From assembly GCA_008016945.1 (NCBI GenBank), contig SSGN01000131.1, forward strand, positions 1 through 16,733: 16,733 nucleotides of DNA, in the 5' to 3' direction. The stretch is from Flavobacteriales bacterium (GTDB lineage: Bacteria > Bacteroidota > Bacteroidia > Flavobacteriales > PHOS-HE28). Shown in pieces: positions 1-7,386 of the stretch (the first letter of the stretch is position 1; each line of letters starts with the position of its first letter). The position numbers and the translations under genes are program-made. The notes beneath the pieces were generated by a model. The model had not been told where the DNA came from, searched no databases, and worked only from the letters and a program-made list of their open reading frames with translations.

Positions 1-477
1 CCCTTCGACCGCTTCCACTACGGCTGCGACAGCACAGCCCTCACCCCGGCGCAACGGCGTGGCCAGGAGCTCTTCTTCGGCAAGGCCCATTGTTCCGACT
101 GCCACGAGCTACCCCTCTTCCAGGACCACACGGTGGCCAACATCGGCCTTGATCCTCGCCCGGTGGACCTGGGCATGGGGGGATACACCGGGCGCCCTGA
201 GCACAACGGCCGGTTCAAGACGCCCACCCTGCGCAACATCGCCGCCAGCTCACCCTACATGCACGATGGCCGCTTCGCCACCTTGCGCGAAGTGGTGGAC
301 TTCTATGCCGACCGCGTGCACGTGGACGCCCCCAATTTCGACGACCACATGTTCGCCTGGAAGCTGGGGCTGGTGAAACTGGACGGCGGAGAACGCGATG
401 ATCTCGTGCGCTTCCTGGAGGCGCTCACGGACAGCAGCTTCCTCCTTGCACCGGAATTCGGACCGCCGGGAAAATGA
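1..477 (+). CDS. MauG / di-heme cytochrome c peroxidase family protein, C-terminal part (5' truncated)
   Basis: The frame is open from base 1 to the TGA at 475-477 and has no start in the window, so only the last 158 residues are present. Visible residues 31-35 (bases 91-105) form a CSDCH heme c attachment motif, corresponding to the second, C-terminal heme of this family. Further on, TPTLRNIAASSPYMHDGRF (around bases 220-285) is the family's signature stretch; its Met is normally an axial heme ligand. Family members are periplasmic di-heme enzymes that reduce hydrogen peroxide or oxidise protein or small-molecule substrates; which applies here cannot be told. The S9 peptidase gene starts 40 bp downstream on the same strand with no terminator visible, so co-transcription is possible. 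Confident in family, not in substrate. Confidence 0.9.
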   Translation, partial: PFDRFHYGCDSTALTPAQRRGQELFFGKAHCSDCHELPLFQDHTVANIGLDPRPVDLGMGGYTGRPEHNGRFKTPTLRNIAASSPYMHDGRFATLREVVDFYADRVHVDAPNFDDHMFAWKLGLVKLDGGERDDLVRFLEALTDSSFLLAPEFGPPGK

Positions 478-517
478 TCCAGATCGTGCCGCATCACCAT
501 CTTCGCCGTACCGACCC

Positions 518-2689
518 ATGAACAGACTCCGCCACACCGCCCTCCTGCTTTGCTGCGTGCTCCTGAACAATGCACCTGCACAGATCACCCTGAGCCTGCG
601 CGACGCCATCTTGAAAGCCGGTACGGACCATGCCCCGGAACGCCTCCGCGGCCTGCAATGGATCGAAGGCACCACGGCGTTCAGCTACGTGAAGGGCGAC
701 CAGCTCATGACCGGCGGCCCGGGCAAGAGCCTCGATCGGCCGATCCTCGACCTCGCCACCTTGAACGCCGCACTCAGCGACACGGTGAAGCTCAAGGGCA
801 TTCCACCGCTCACCTGGCTCGGCCCGGACCGGTTCAGGTTCCACCACAACGGGCGGTTCCATGTACACACGCTCGGCGCCAAGGCCACCCAGGCCACTGC
901 GCTACCGGCCGATGCCAACCACGAGGACTTCCACCCCTCGGGAGCCATCGCCTTCACCATCGGGAACGACCTGTACATCCAACAGCCCGGCACAGCGGAG
1001 CCCGTGCGTGTGACCCGCGACGGCACGGATGGCATCGTGAACGGCCAGAGCGTGCACCGCCAGGAATACGGCGTCACCAAAGGCACCTTCTGGTCGCCGG
1101 ATGGCAACCTGCTCGCATTCTACCGGATGGATGAACGCATGGTGACACCTTACTACCTGGAGGACATCAGCACCAAGCCCAGCACCTTCGACAAGATCCG
1201 CTACCCCATGGCCGGCGACAGCAGCCACCAGGTCACCATTGGGGTGTACGACCTGCGCCGCGGCACCACCACCTTCCTTCGCACCGGCACACCGGCGGAC
1301 CAGTACCTCACCAACCTCGCCTGGGCCCCGGACGAACAACGGATCCACGTGGTGCACCTGGACCGCGCCACCGAGAACCTGCGCATGGTGGCCTACGATG
1401 TGCATAGCGGGCAGGCCACGGCCACCTTGGTGCAGGAGCACGACCCCGTGTACCTGGAGCCACAGCACCCCGCGCAATTCCTGAAGACACGGCGTGGCCA
1501 ATACCTCTGGCAAAGCCAGCGCGACGGATGGAACCACCTGTACCTGTACAGCACCACCGACCGCGCGGTGAAACAGCTCACCCAAGGTCCATGGGCGGTG
1601 AAGGAAGTCCTGGGCACGGACCCGAAAGGCACCTTCGTGGTCGTGGAAGGCACCGAACGTATCCAAGCCGGCAGGCCCACCGGGGCCACCGAGACCCACC
1701 TCTACCGGGTCGAGATCGGTTCCGGCAAGGTGACCAAGCTCACCAGCGAGCCCGGCACGCACCATGGGCAGCTGAGCCACGATGGCAGCCTGTTGATCGA
1801 CTCCTGGAGCAGCACCACGGTACCGGGCAAAGTGGTCGTGCGCAGCAGCCAGAACGGCCAGGTGCTGAAAACGCTGCTCACCTCGAAAGACCCGCTCGAG
1901 GGCGTCACCCGGGGGACCATCGAACTCCTGACCATCCCCGGTGCCCAGGGCGACCACCTCAACGCCCGGCTGATCAAACCGAGCCACTTCGACCCCGCAC
2001 GGCGCTACCCGGTACTGATCTATGTGTACAACGGCCCGCACATGCAGCTCATCACCAATTCATTCCTCGGTGGTGCCTCGCTCTGGATGCTGGAGGCCGC
2101 GGAGCGCGGTTACCTGGTGTGGACGGTGGATGGACATGGCAGCGCCAACCGCGGCAAGGCCTTCGAACAAGCGGTGCACCGCCGGCTGGGCGAACTCGAG
2201 GTGAAGGATCAAATGCAGGGTGTGGCCTTCCTGAAGGAACTGCCCTATGTGGATGGTGAACGCATCGGCGTGCATGGCTGGAGCTTCGGTGGCCACATGA
2301 CCACGGCCATGCTCACCCGGCACCCCGGCGTGTTCAAGGTGGGTGTGGCCGGCGGCCCGGTCATGGACTGGCGGATGTACGAGGTGATGTACACCGAACG
2401 CTACATGGACACGCCCCAGGAGAACCCCGAAGGGTATGCGGCGACCAACCTGACGCTACAGGCCAACAAGCTACAGGACCCGCTCCTCCTGATCACCGGC
2501 GGCAAGGACGATGTGGTCCTGCCCGAACATGCGCTCAGCTTCATCAAAGCCTGCGTGGACCACGGTGTTCGCGTGGACTTCTTCGACTACCCGGGGCACG
2601 GACACAACGTACGCGGCCGCGACCGCGTACACCTGATGGACAAAGTGCTCGACCACATGGACCGGTACCTCACCCCTTCCAAGAAGTAG
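518..2689 (+). CDS. Secreted S9B-family peptidase, dipeptidyl peptidase IV-like
   Basis: The protein is 723 residues, the usual length for DPP IV-like enzymes. I chose the ATG at 518 rather than the upstream in-frame one at 398, because it opens a good signal peptide (residues 1-22, NRLRHTALLLCCVLL then APAQ) and avoids overlap with the upstream gene. Residues ~50-490 form the DPPIV_N beta-propeller; residues ~500-720 form the alpha/beta hydrolase domain. The catalytic triad is Ser589 in GWSFGG, Asp664 in GGKDDVV and His696 in GHGHN. The Asp-His spacing of 32 equals that of human DPP4 (708/740) and the Ser-Asp spacing is similar (75 versus 78). The motif that binds the substrate N-terminus reads R181-Q182-E183 where human DPP4 has three Glu (204-206), so classical Xaa-Pro dipeptidyl release is likely but not certain. 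Export to the periplasm or surface is inferred; there is no T9SS sorting domain. Confidence 0.93.
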   Translation: MNRLRHTALLLCCVLLNNAPAQITLSLRDAILKAGTDHAPERLRGLQWIEGTTAFSYVKGDQLMTGGPGKSLDRPILDLATLNAALSDTVKLKGIPPLTWLGPDRFRFHHNGRFHVHTLGAKATQATALPADANHEDFHPSGAIAFTIGNDLYIQQPGTAEPVRVTRDGTDGIVNGQSVHRQEYGVTKGTFWSPDGNLLAFYRMDERMVTPYYLEDISTKPSTFDKIRYPMAGDSSHQVTIGVYDLRRGTTTFLRTGTPADQYLTNLAWAPDEQRIHVVHLDRATENLRMVAYDVHSGQATATLVQEHDPVYLEPQHPAQFLKTRRGQYLWQSQRDGWNHLYLYSTTDRAVKQLTQGPWAVKEVLGTDPKGTFVVVEGTERIQAGRPTGATETHLYRVEIGSGKVTKLTSEPGTHHGQLSHDGSLLIDSWSSTTVPGKVVVRSSQNGQVLKTLLTSKDPLEGVTRGTIELLTIPGAQGDHLNARLIKPSHFDPARRYPVLIYVYNGPHMQLITNSFLGGASLWMLEAAERGYLVWTVDGHGSANRGKAFEQAVHRRLGELEVKDQMQGVAFLKELPYVDGERIGVHGWSFGGHMTTAMLTRHPGVFKVGVAGGPVMDWRMYEVMYTERYMDTPQENPEGYAATNLTLQANKLQDPLLLITGGKDDVVLPEHALSFIKACVDHGVRVDFFDYPGHGHNVRGRDRVHLMDKVLDHMDRYLTPSKK

Positions 2690-2739
2690 GCTTCCTCGGA
2701 TAAGGTGCCACCGGGAACGGCCGATATACGACTTACCGA

Positions 2740-2747
2740 TACTTTCG
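2740..2747 (+). promoter_or_regulatory. Possible -7 box of the cupredoxin gene
   Basis: TACTTTCG differs by one base from the Bacteroidota -7 consensus TAnnTTTG and ends 5 bp before the ATG at 2753. I see no good -33 TTTG about 19 bp upstream. If used, the transcript would be almost leaderless. The gene may instead be read through from the peptidase gene 63 bp upstream. Confidence 0.3.
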
Positions 2748-2752
2748 AAACG

Positions 2753-3382
2753 ATGAACCGGAACACTCTCCTCGCCAGCCTCTTGGTCACGTTGCCGATG
2801 GCCATGGCGGCCCAAACCACCCACCTCGTGGAGACCGGCGGCAGCTCCCTGGGCCCAACGTTGCCGTACTACAGCCCCAACGTGCTCAACATCCAGCTGG
2901 GCGACATCGTTACTTGGACCAACGTGTCCGGCACCCACAACGTGAACGCCGATCAGTTCTTCTTCCCCACCAACCCGGAAGGATTCTCCAGCGGCACGCC
3001 ATCCAACCAACAGTGGACCTTCTCGCACACCTTCACCGTGGCCGGGGTGTACAACTACATGTGCAACACGGAGGGACACTCGGCCACCCAGACCGGCCGT
3101 ATCATCGTGCTGGACGCAAGCGCGGTCCCCGACCTGCCCGCCGAGCGTCCTTTCACGCTTTCGCCCACCACCGCTACGGAACACCTTTTCGTAGGCACCG
3201 GTGGCCGCGCGGTCGACCACTTCGAGGTACTGGGGCTCGATGGTCGGCAGGTGGCCGTGCATACCGGCACACATGGCCCGGTGGCCCAGTTACCGGTGCA
3301 TTCCCTTCCCAGCGGGAACTACCTGCTCCGCATCGTGGAAGTCCATGGAAAGGCCACCACCTTGCGCTTCAGTAAACACTGA
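2753..3382 (+). CDS. Azurin/plastocyanin-like cupredoxin with T9SS type A sorting domain
   Basis: The protein has 209 residues. The ATG at 2753 is chosen because it opens a clear signal peptide (residues 1-20, ending AMAAQ). Residues ~22-122 are a type 1 copper domain. The ligands are His62 (GTHNV), Cys104 and His109, in C-N-T-E-G-H-S-A-T-Q, which aligns without gaps to azurin's C-T-F-P-G-H-S-A-L-M. The axial Met of azurin is therefore replaced by Gln113, as in stellacyanin. Residues ~128-209 look like a T9SS type A sorting domain (FTLSPTTATEHLFV, LPSGNYLLRI, final RFSKH). The inferred role is a secreted or surface-anchored one-electron carrier. It lies 63 bp after the S9 peptidase gene and faces the M28 peptidase gene, whose stop codon directly adjoins its own. 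Confidence 0.85.
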   Translation: MNRNTLLASLLVTLPMAMAAQTTHLVETGGSSLGPTLPYYSPNVLNIQLGDIVTWTNVSGTHNVNADQFFFPTNPEGFSSGTPSNQQWTFSHTFTVAGVYNYMCNTEGHSATQTGRIIVLDASAVPDLPAERPFTLSPTTATEHLFVGTGGRAVDHFEVLGLDGRQVAVHTGTHGPVAQLPVHSLPSGNYLLRIVEVHGKATTLRFSKH

Positions 3383-4609
3383 TCACGGCACCCGGAGCAC
3401 ACGCACGGAGGCCGGTTCACCCTGCTCGGGATAGGCCACCACCACGTACGCTCCCGGAGCGAGCACGCCCGGCGCCAGAACGAACTCCTGTCGTCCTTCG
3501 CGCAGGACACCGTCGGCCAACAACTGCACCTGCTCGCCAATGGCGTTCAACACCACCACCCGGTGCTGTTGTGTCTTGGGCACGTTCACCCATACCCGAA
3601 GCATGTCCGCGGTCGGGTTCGGGTAGGCGTACAACATCAACGCCGGTGCCGCTGGGGCCATATCCACCACGGCGGCGGTAGGGTCGTGTGGGATCGCCAA
3701 CGCCGCCGCACTGGCGATGGAAAGCTTGGCCAGGTCCTCGAAATAGGGCACATCGAAATACTGTACCCGATCGTTCGGTGTGTGGTAATTCGGGTTCCCA
3801 TCGCCGGCGAACTCCTCGATCACCAGCACGGCTCCATACCCTGCGGACCAGAACGAGGCGTGATCGCTATACGTTTCCCCGGGAGTGGTGAGGAGCAGGT
3901 CCACATCCAGGGCATAGCGGTCCAGGACGGCGAACACCGTATCGGCGATGGCCATGGAATTGGCCACGGCACGGGCGTGCACCCGGGCCTTTCGATCGCC
4001 ATTCCCATCGTATGCGATGGCATCCATGTTCACCACACCCACGATCGCCTCATCGTTCGCCGCCATCATATTGGCATAGTGCATGCTCCCGATCTTGCCT
4101 TGTTCCTCCTGGTCCCAGAGCGCGAACACGATGGTGCGCTCGAAGGGGATATCGCGGAGGATGCGTGCCGCTTCCAGTACAGCGGCACAGCCACTGCCAT
4201 CATCATCGGCCCCCGGGGCGTTGTACAAGGTTCCCGCCGGCTTGGAGTCATAGTGCGCACAAAGCACCACGATCTCTTCCGGATGCACGGTGCCGGGCTT
4301 GGTCACCAACACATTGGTTCCCGTGGCGTTGAACACATGCTCCGCCGGGGTGTAGCCCCACGCGGCGAAGCGTTGTTCGTAATACTGCTGCGCCAGGGCA
4401 TTGCCTGCATGGTCGGCGTGGCGGCTGGTGATGGTGATCGGCCCATTCCCGAGATCCACCGGCACCTCACCGGTCATCTCTTCCACATAGGTGATCATCG
4501 AATCGATGTTCACCGCACCGACGATATCGCCGATCACGTCGGATTGAGCCGACATGTTCAGGCTCCATGTCGCCATGGCGCATAGCAGGGCTTGGCGGCG
4601 GATCATCAT
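3383..4609 (-). CDS. Secreted M28-family zinc aminopeptidase with T9SS type A sorting domain
   Basis: The protein is 408 residues from the ATG at 4609, which opens a signal peptide (MMIRRQALLCAMATW to SAQ). A longer start at 4642 would overlap the upstream cytochrome gene by 10 bp and put eleven residues before the signal. All five zinc ligands of family M28 are visible: His119 (HYDSK), Asp136 (GADDDGSG), Glu169 with catalytic Glu168 (WDQEEQG), Asp196 (VNMDA) and His276 (NYHTPND). Residues ~328-408 (YAYPNPTADMLRVWV, then APGAYVVVAY, ending RVLRVP) are a T9SS sorting domain, so the enzyme is predicted to be secreted or tethered at the surface. Relatives are aminopeptidases or glutaminyl-peptide cyclotransferase-like; the specificity is not visible. 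It follows the five-heme cytochrome gene and is very likely in the same operon. Confidence 0.92.
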   Translation of the reverse strand: MMIRRQALLCAMATWSLNMSAQSDVIGDIVGAVNIDSMITYVEEMTGEVPVDLGNGPITITSRHADHAGNALAQQYYEQRFAAWGYTPAEHVFNATGTNVLVTKPGTVHPEEIVVLCAHYDSKPAGTLYNAPGADDDGSGCAAVLEAARILRDIPFERTIVFALWDQEEQGKIGSMHYANMMAANDEAIVGVVNMDAIAYDGNGDRKARVHARAVANSMAIADTVFAVLDRYALDVDLLLTTPGETYSDHASFWSAGYGAVLVIEEFAGDGNPNYHTPNDRVQYFDVPYFEDLAKLSIASAAALAIPHDPTAAVVDMAPAAPALMLYAYPNPTADMLRVWVNVPKTQQHRVVVLNAIGEQVQLLADGVLREGRQEFVLAPGVLAPGAYVVVAYPEQGEPASVRVLRVP

Positions 4610-4632
4610 GGGGGTGTACCACGGTCCCATGC

Positions 4633-6621
4633 TCAACGCCATGCCACCACCCGTTCAACGAAGCGCTGCCCGGCCGCCTGCACCACCACGAAATAGGTGC
4701 CCGGCCCTGGTGGTAAGGTGGCCACCCACCTCGGCCCGGCGTGATCCTTCCGTTCGGCCACTAAGCTGCCGCGCACATCGTACACCTTGATGGAGCCGAT
4801 ACGGCGATCAAGGCCTTCGATCCGGAGTTGCCCATCGTGGACCGGGTTCGGGAAAATGCGCACACCCAGCTCGGCCAGATGATCGATGCTGGTGGAGAGG
4901 TCCACGATCTCCTGTTCCTTCACCAGGACCGGCGAGCCGTCCGCCGCTTCGTACATGGGCCGGAAGGTCTCGATCTCCGGCGTACTGTAGGTGAACATCT
5001 CGCGCATGAAGCCCGGAGGTGCGCTCTGGTACCATACCCGGCTGCGTACCCGGATCAGTCCGGAGTACCCGTTCAACGGCACATGGTAGTGGATGATATC
5101 CGTCCCACTCCCCTCCACCCCGTTCAGGTCGCGGTTGAAATCGATATCGGTGGGCGGCACCCCGGCGATCACCATGGTATCGTAGCTCGCATGCGAAGTG
5201 GTGAAGCCCAACGGAGCCAGCCGATTGTCCTTCAGTGGTTCCTTGGCGCGTTCGAGCACGGTGGTCTTGTCGCCGTTCACATCGCCGGCCACGAGTTCAT
5301 AGATCTGTGCCTGGTCGGGACTGCGGATCACATCGTAGTGTGGTTCCCACTCGGCATCGTGGCCGATCACCTCGTAGGTCTGATCCCAGCCCCCGCTCCG
5401 GAAGAGGGTATCCCCCGTGGCATTCTCCACCACCAGCTCCACGAACGCACGTCGCGCCGGATAACCACTGGGGAACTTATGGCCCGCCAGGTTGGTCAGT
5501 TGAACATCCACGAAAGCCGTATCCGCCGTACGTTCCACCACGGTGTTCTCCAGCAGAAGGGTCTGGTTCTGCAGCAATCGTACGGTCCGTGCGATGGTGC
5601 TATCGAAATGGGTTTCGTTCGCCGTGAGGTTCAAGGCGGCACGGTTGTCCTTCAGCAGCGCCAGCATGAAGGTGTTGCCCCCCACGAGGTCGTGTCGGCC
5701 GTACGGGGTACGTAAGTACTCCTCGGAAGAAAGGAAATCATAGAGCGCGGAGATCACCATGGGCTCATGTATCCGCGGCATGTGGCAACCTTGGCAGGAG
5801 ATACCCCCTTCGGGATCCACATCGGTATTGAACACGGAATTGAGCCACTCGTGGTAGGTGGCCTGTTCCACGAACTGATCGCCGGTCAGGTTGCCCTGCA
5901 GATCGGCCGTGGCGGTGACCAAGGAGTGGCAGCCCGCACAGATACCGGCGTCGTTGATGTGCGCACCGTACTGGGGTGTGAGCTCCAAGAAGCTCATCGG
6001 AGGCCAGAAGAGGTTCTCCGCATCGTAAGGTCCGAAGACCGCACCATCGGTCACGTACTTGAGGGAGCCCGAGAACAGCACGCCGAGACTATCGGGGCTT
6101 TGCATGTGGCAGGCCAGGCAAGAAACACCGTCCAAGCCCAAGGTATCCTCCTCGAGTTCGGCGATGGAGTAGTGCCCCCCTACGGTCATCATCTTATCGA
6201 ACCTTCCCATGGGCGCATGACAAGAGGTGCATTTATCCTCGAGCTCCACCTGGTGGGCCGGGTTCACGGCCACCTCATGGCTCACCTTGGCGCGCCAGAA
6301 GGGGTCCTTCGCTGCATTGGCCATCATCGTGGCCCGCCACGAGGTCACCGGGCTCACATCCTCACCGGCAGCCGTGCGATTGGCGAACACCGGCGGTACG
6401 TCATCGAGCCCATGACAGCCGTCGCAGGTGCCGCTGCCGCGGAAGTAGGTGTTCCATGCGGTGGGCAGGTCGATCTCCTCCCGGAAACGGTCCAGTTCGG
6501 CGTTCGAATGGAACCGGGCGTGCGCCTTGGGCAGGTCGTCACTGGTCCATGCCACGAAAAGGGTCACGATGGCCCCCATGGCCGCAATGGTGGCTGTACG
6601 TACAGGTAATGATCGCATCAT
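4633..6621 (-). CDS. Five-heme cytochrome c (c554-like) with T9SS type A sorting domain
   Basis: The protein is 662 residues from the ATG at 6621; the next codon is also ATG, and an in-frame ATG at 6654 would lie inside the upstream hairpin region. Residues 1-25 look like an uncleaved or late-cleaved signal segment (TIAAMGAIVTLFVAW). Five CxxCH motifs are visible at residues 66-70, 131-135, 168-172, 228-232 and 276-280, resembling the c554/multiheme family. After these comes a region of about 300 residues without hemes and of probable beta character (LTNLAGHKFPSGYPARRAFVEL), then a T9SS sorting domain at ~583-662 (RIFPNPVHDGQLRIEG, GTYFVVVQ, ending VVAWR). The inferred role is electron transfer or redox enzymology on the cell surface; no substrate can be assigned. 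The M28 peptidase gene starts within 24 bp of its stop or overlaps it. Confidence 0.88.
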   Translation of the reverse strand: MMRSLPVRTATIAAMGAIVTLFVAWTSDDLPKAHARFHSNAELDRFREEIDLPTAWNTYFRGSGTCDGCHGLDDVPPVFANRTAAGEDVSPVTSWRATMMANAAKDPFWRAKVSHEVAVNPAHQVELEDKCTSCHAPMGRFDKMMTVGGHYSIAELEEDTLGLDGVSCLACHMQSPDSLGVLFSGSLKYVTDGAVFGPYDAENLFWPPMSFLELTPQYGAHINDAGICAGCHSLVTATADLQGNLTGDQFVEQATYHEWLNSVFNTDVDPEGGISCQGCHMPRIHEPMVISALYDFLSSEEYLRTPYGRHDLVGGNTFMLALLKDNRAALNLTANETHFDSTIARTVRLLQNQTLLLENTVVERTADTAFVDVQLTNLAGHKFPSGYPARRAFVELVVENATGDTLFRSGGWDQTYEVIGHDAEWEPHYDVIRSPDQAQIYELVAGDVNGDKTTVLERAKEPLKDNRLAPLGFTTSHASYDTMVIAGVPPTDIDFNRDLNGVEGSGTDIIHYHVPLNGYSGLIRVRSRVWYQSAPPGFMREMFTYSTPEIETFRPMYEAADGSPVLVKEQEIVDLSTSIDHLAELGVRIFPNPVHDGQLRIEGLDRRIGSIKVYDVRGSLVAERKDHAGPRWVATLPPGPGTYFVVVQAAGQRFVERVVAWR

Positions 6622-6650
6622 GCAACGGGTTCCAAGTGCTGCAAAATACA

Positions 6651-6686
6651 TCACCCCCGATCAGTGTGCATACCGATCGGGGGTGA
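6651..6686 (-). terminator. Hairpin terminator after the DUF5606 gene
   Basis: This is a perfect 12-bp inverted repeat (TCACCCCCGATC, 6651-6662, and GATCGGGGGTGA, 6675-6686) around a 12-nt loop. On the - strand it begins 20 bp after the DUF5606 stop codon and is followed by a T-rich run (TGTATTTTG), as expected for a factor-independent terminator reading leftwards. The T-rich run also resembles a -7 box for the cytochrome gene that starts at 6621. On the + strand no T tract follows. Confidence 0.65.
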
Positions 6687-6706
6687 GGATTGAAGGGCCG
6701 ACCGGG

Positions 6707-7267
6707 TCAGGCGCCGCGTTGTGCGCTCTTGCGCATGGTGGTGGCCTTGGCCTTGGAGGTTGTCGGCTTGGAGCCTGTGGCCGCCTTCTTTACAGGCTCG
6801 CCTTTCACCTTCTTATCCCCTTCTTTAGGCGCCTTGGCCTTGGCGGTCTTCTCCGCACCATCGGCATCAGGCTTCGCATCATCTATTTTGACGAAGTCGC
6901 CCGCTTTCAACAGTTGCTGGTACCAGCTGAAGAGCTTTCGGACATCGCTGGCATAGATGCGCTCCCGATCATGCGTGGGAAGTGCCTCACCCAACTTGGC
7001 GAAGAGCTTGTCGTCGCTTTCTTTGGGGTCCAGGCTCTCCTTGCCGTTCTCCACTTCATAGAGCCGTTGGAGCACCTCCTTCAATGGCACATCGTCGCCG
7101 GTGGTGAACATGCTGATCTCCTCCAAGGAGCTCACCTTGGCGCTGGATGGCACGGCGATGCGCTTCCCATCCAGGAGCGATTCGGCGATCACCGCCTGTC
7201 GGCCTTGTGCAACAACACGGAACAGACCGGACTTGCCGGCAACGGAAATGATCTTGCTGAGGTCCAT
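6707..7267 (-). CDS. DUF5606-family protein with Lys/Ala-rich tail
   Basis: The protein is 186 residues from the ATG at 7267. A TTG seven codons upstream lies inside the predicted -7 box and is rejected as start. Residues 1-~135 match my memory of the Bacteroidota-specific DUF5606 family: MDLSKIISVAGKSGLFRVV at the start, then ESLLDGKRIAV, SSLEEISMFT, PLKEVL and YASDVRKLFSWYQQLL. The function of the family is unknown. Residues ~136-186 are a low-complexity tail rich in Lys, Ala, Pro and Thr, strongly basic and probably disordered, which could bind nucleic acid or acidic proteins. No signal peptide or membrane segment is seen, so it is probably cytosolic. It has its own promoter box and a hairpin terminator and is likely monocistronic. 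Confidence 0.85.
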   Translation of the reverse strand: MDLSKIISVAGKSGLFRVVAQGRQAVIAESLLDGKRIAVPSSAKVSSLEEISMFTTGDDVPLKEVLQRLYEVENGKESLDPKESDDKLFAKLGEALPTHDRERIYASDVRKLFSWYQQLLKAGDFVKIDDAKPDADGAEKTAKAKAPKEGDKKVKGEPVKKAATGSKPTTSKAKATTMRKSAQRGA

Positions 7268-7285
7268 GCGAGGTTCTTGAATTGC

Positions 7286-7293
7286 CAAAGCTA
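7286..7293 (-). promoter_or_regulatory. -7 promoter box of the DUF5606 gene
   Basis: TAGCTTTG on the - strand matches the Bacteroidota -7 consensus TAnnTTTG exactly and ends 18 bp before the ATG at 7267. About 19 bp further upstream is TTTCG, a poor match to the -33 TTTG element. The position supports the ATG start and a leader of roughly 10-15 nt. Confidence 0.55.
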
Positions 7294-7386
7294 CTCAGAG
7301 AAAAGGTGATCGACGAAAGAACGGGTTGGCCGCGGTTTGACCGGATCCTTCTGGCTCCTTGGTCACCGGCCTCAATCCCTGTCCGC

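Noticed and set aside
902..2041. Long - strand open frame (379 codons) inside the S9 peptidase gene
   Set aside because: It is antisense to a gene with clear domains and catalytic residues, and its composition (Gly/Ala/Val/His-rich) is typical of a shadow frame in GC-rich DNA.
3563..4585. + strand open frame of 340 codons opposite the M28 peptidase gene
   Set aside because: It is rich in His, Gly, Arg and Ile with no recognisable motif, and the opposite strand has all the M28 zinc ligands.
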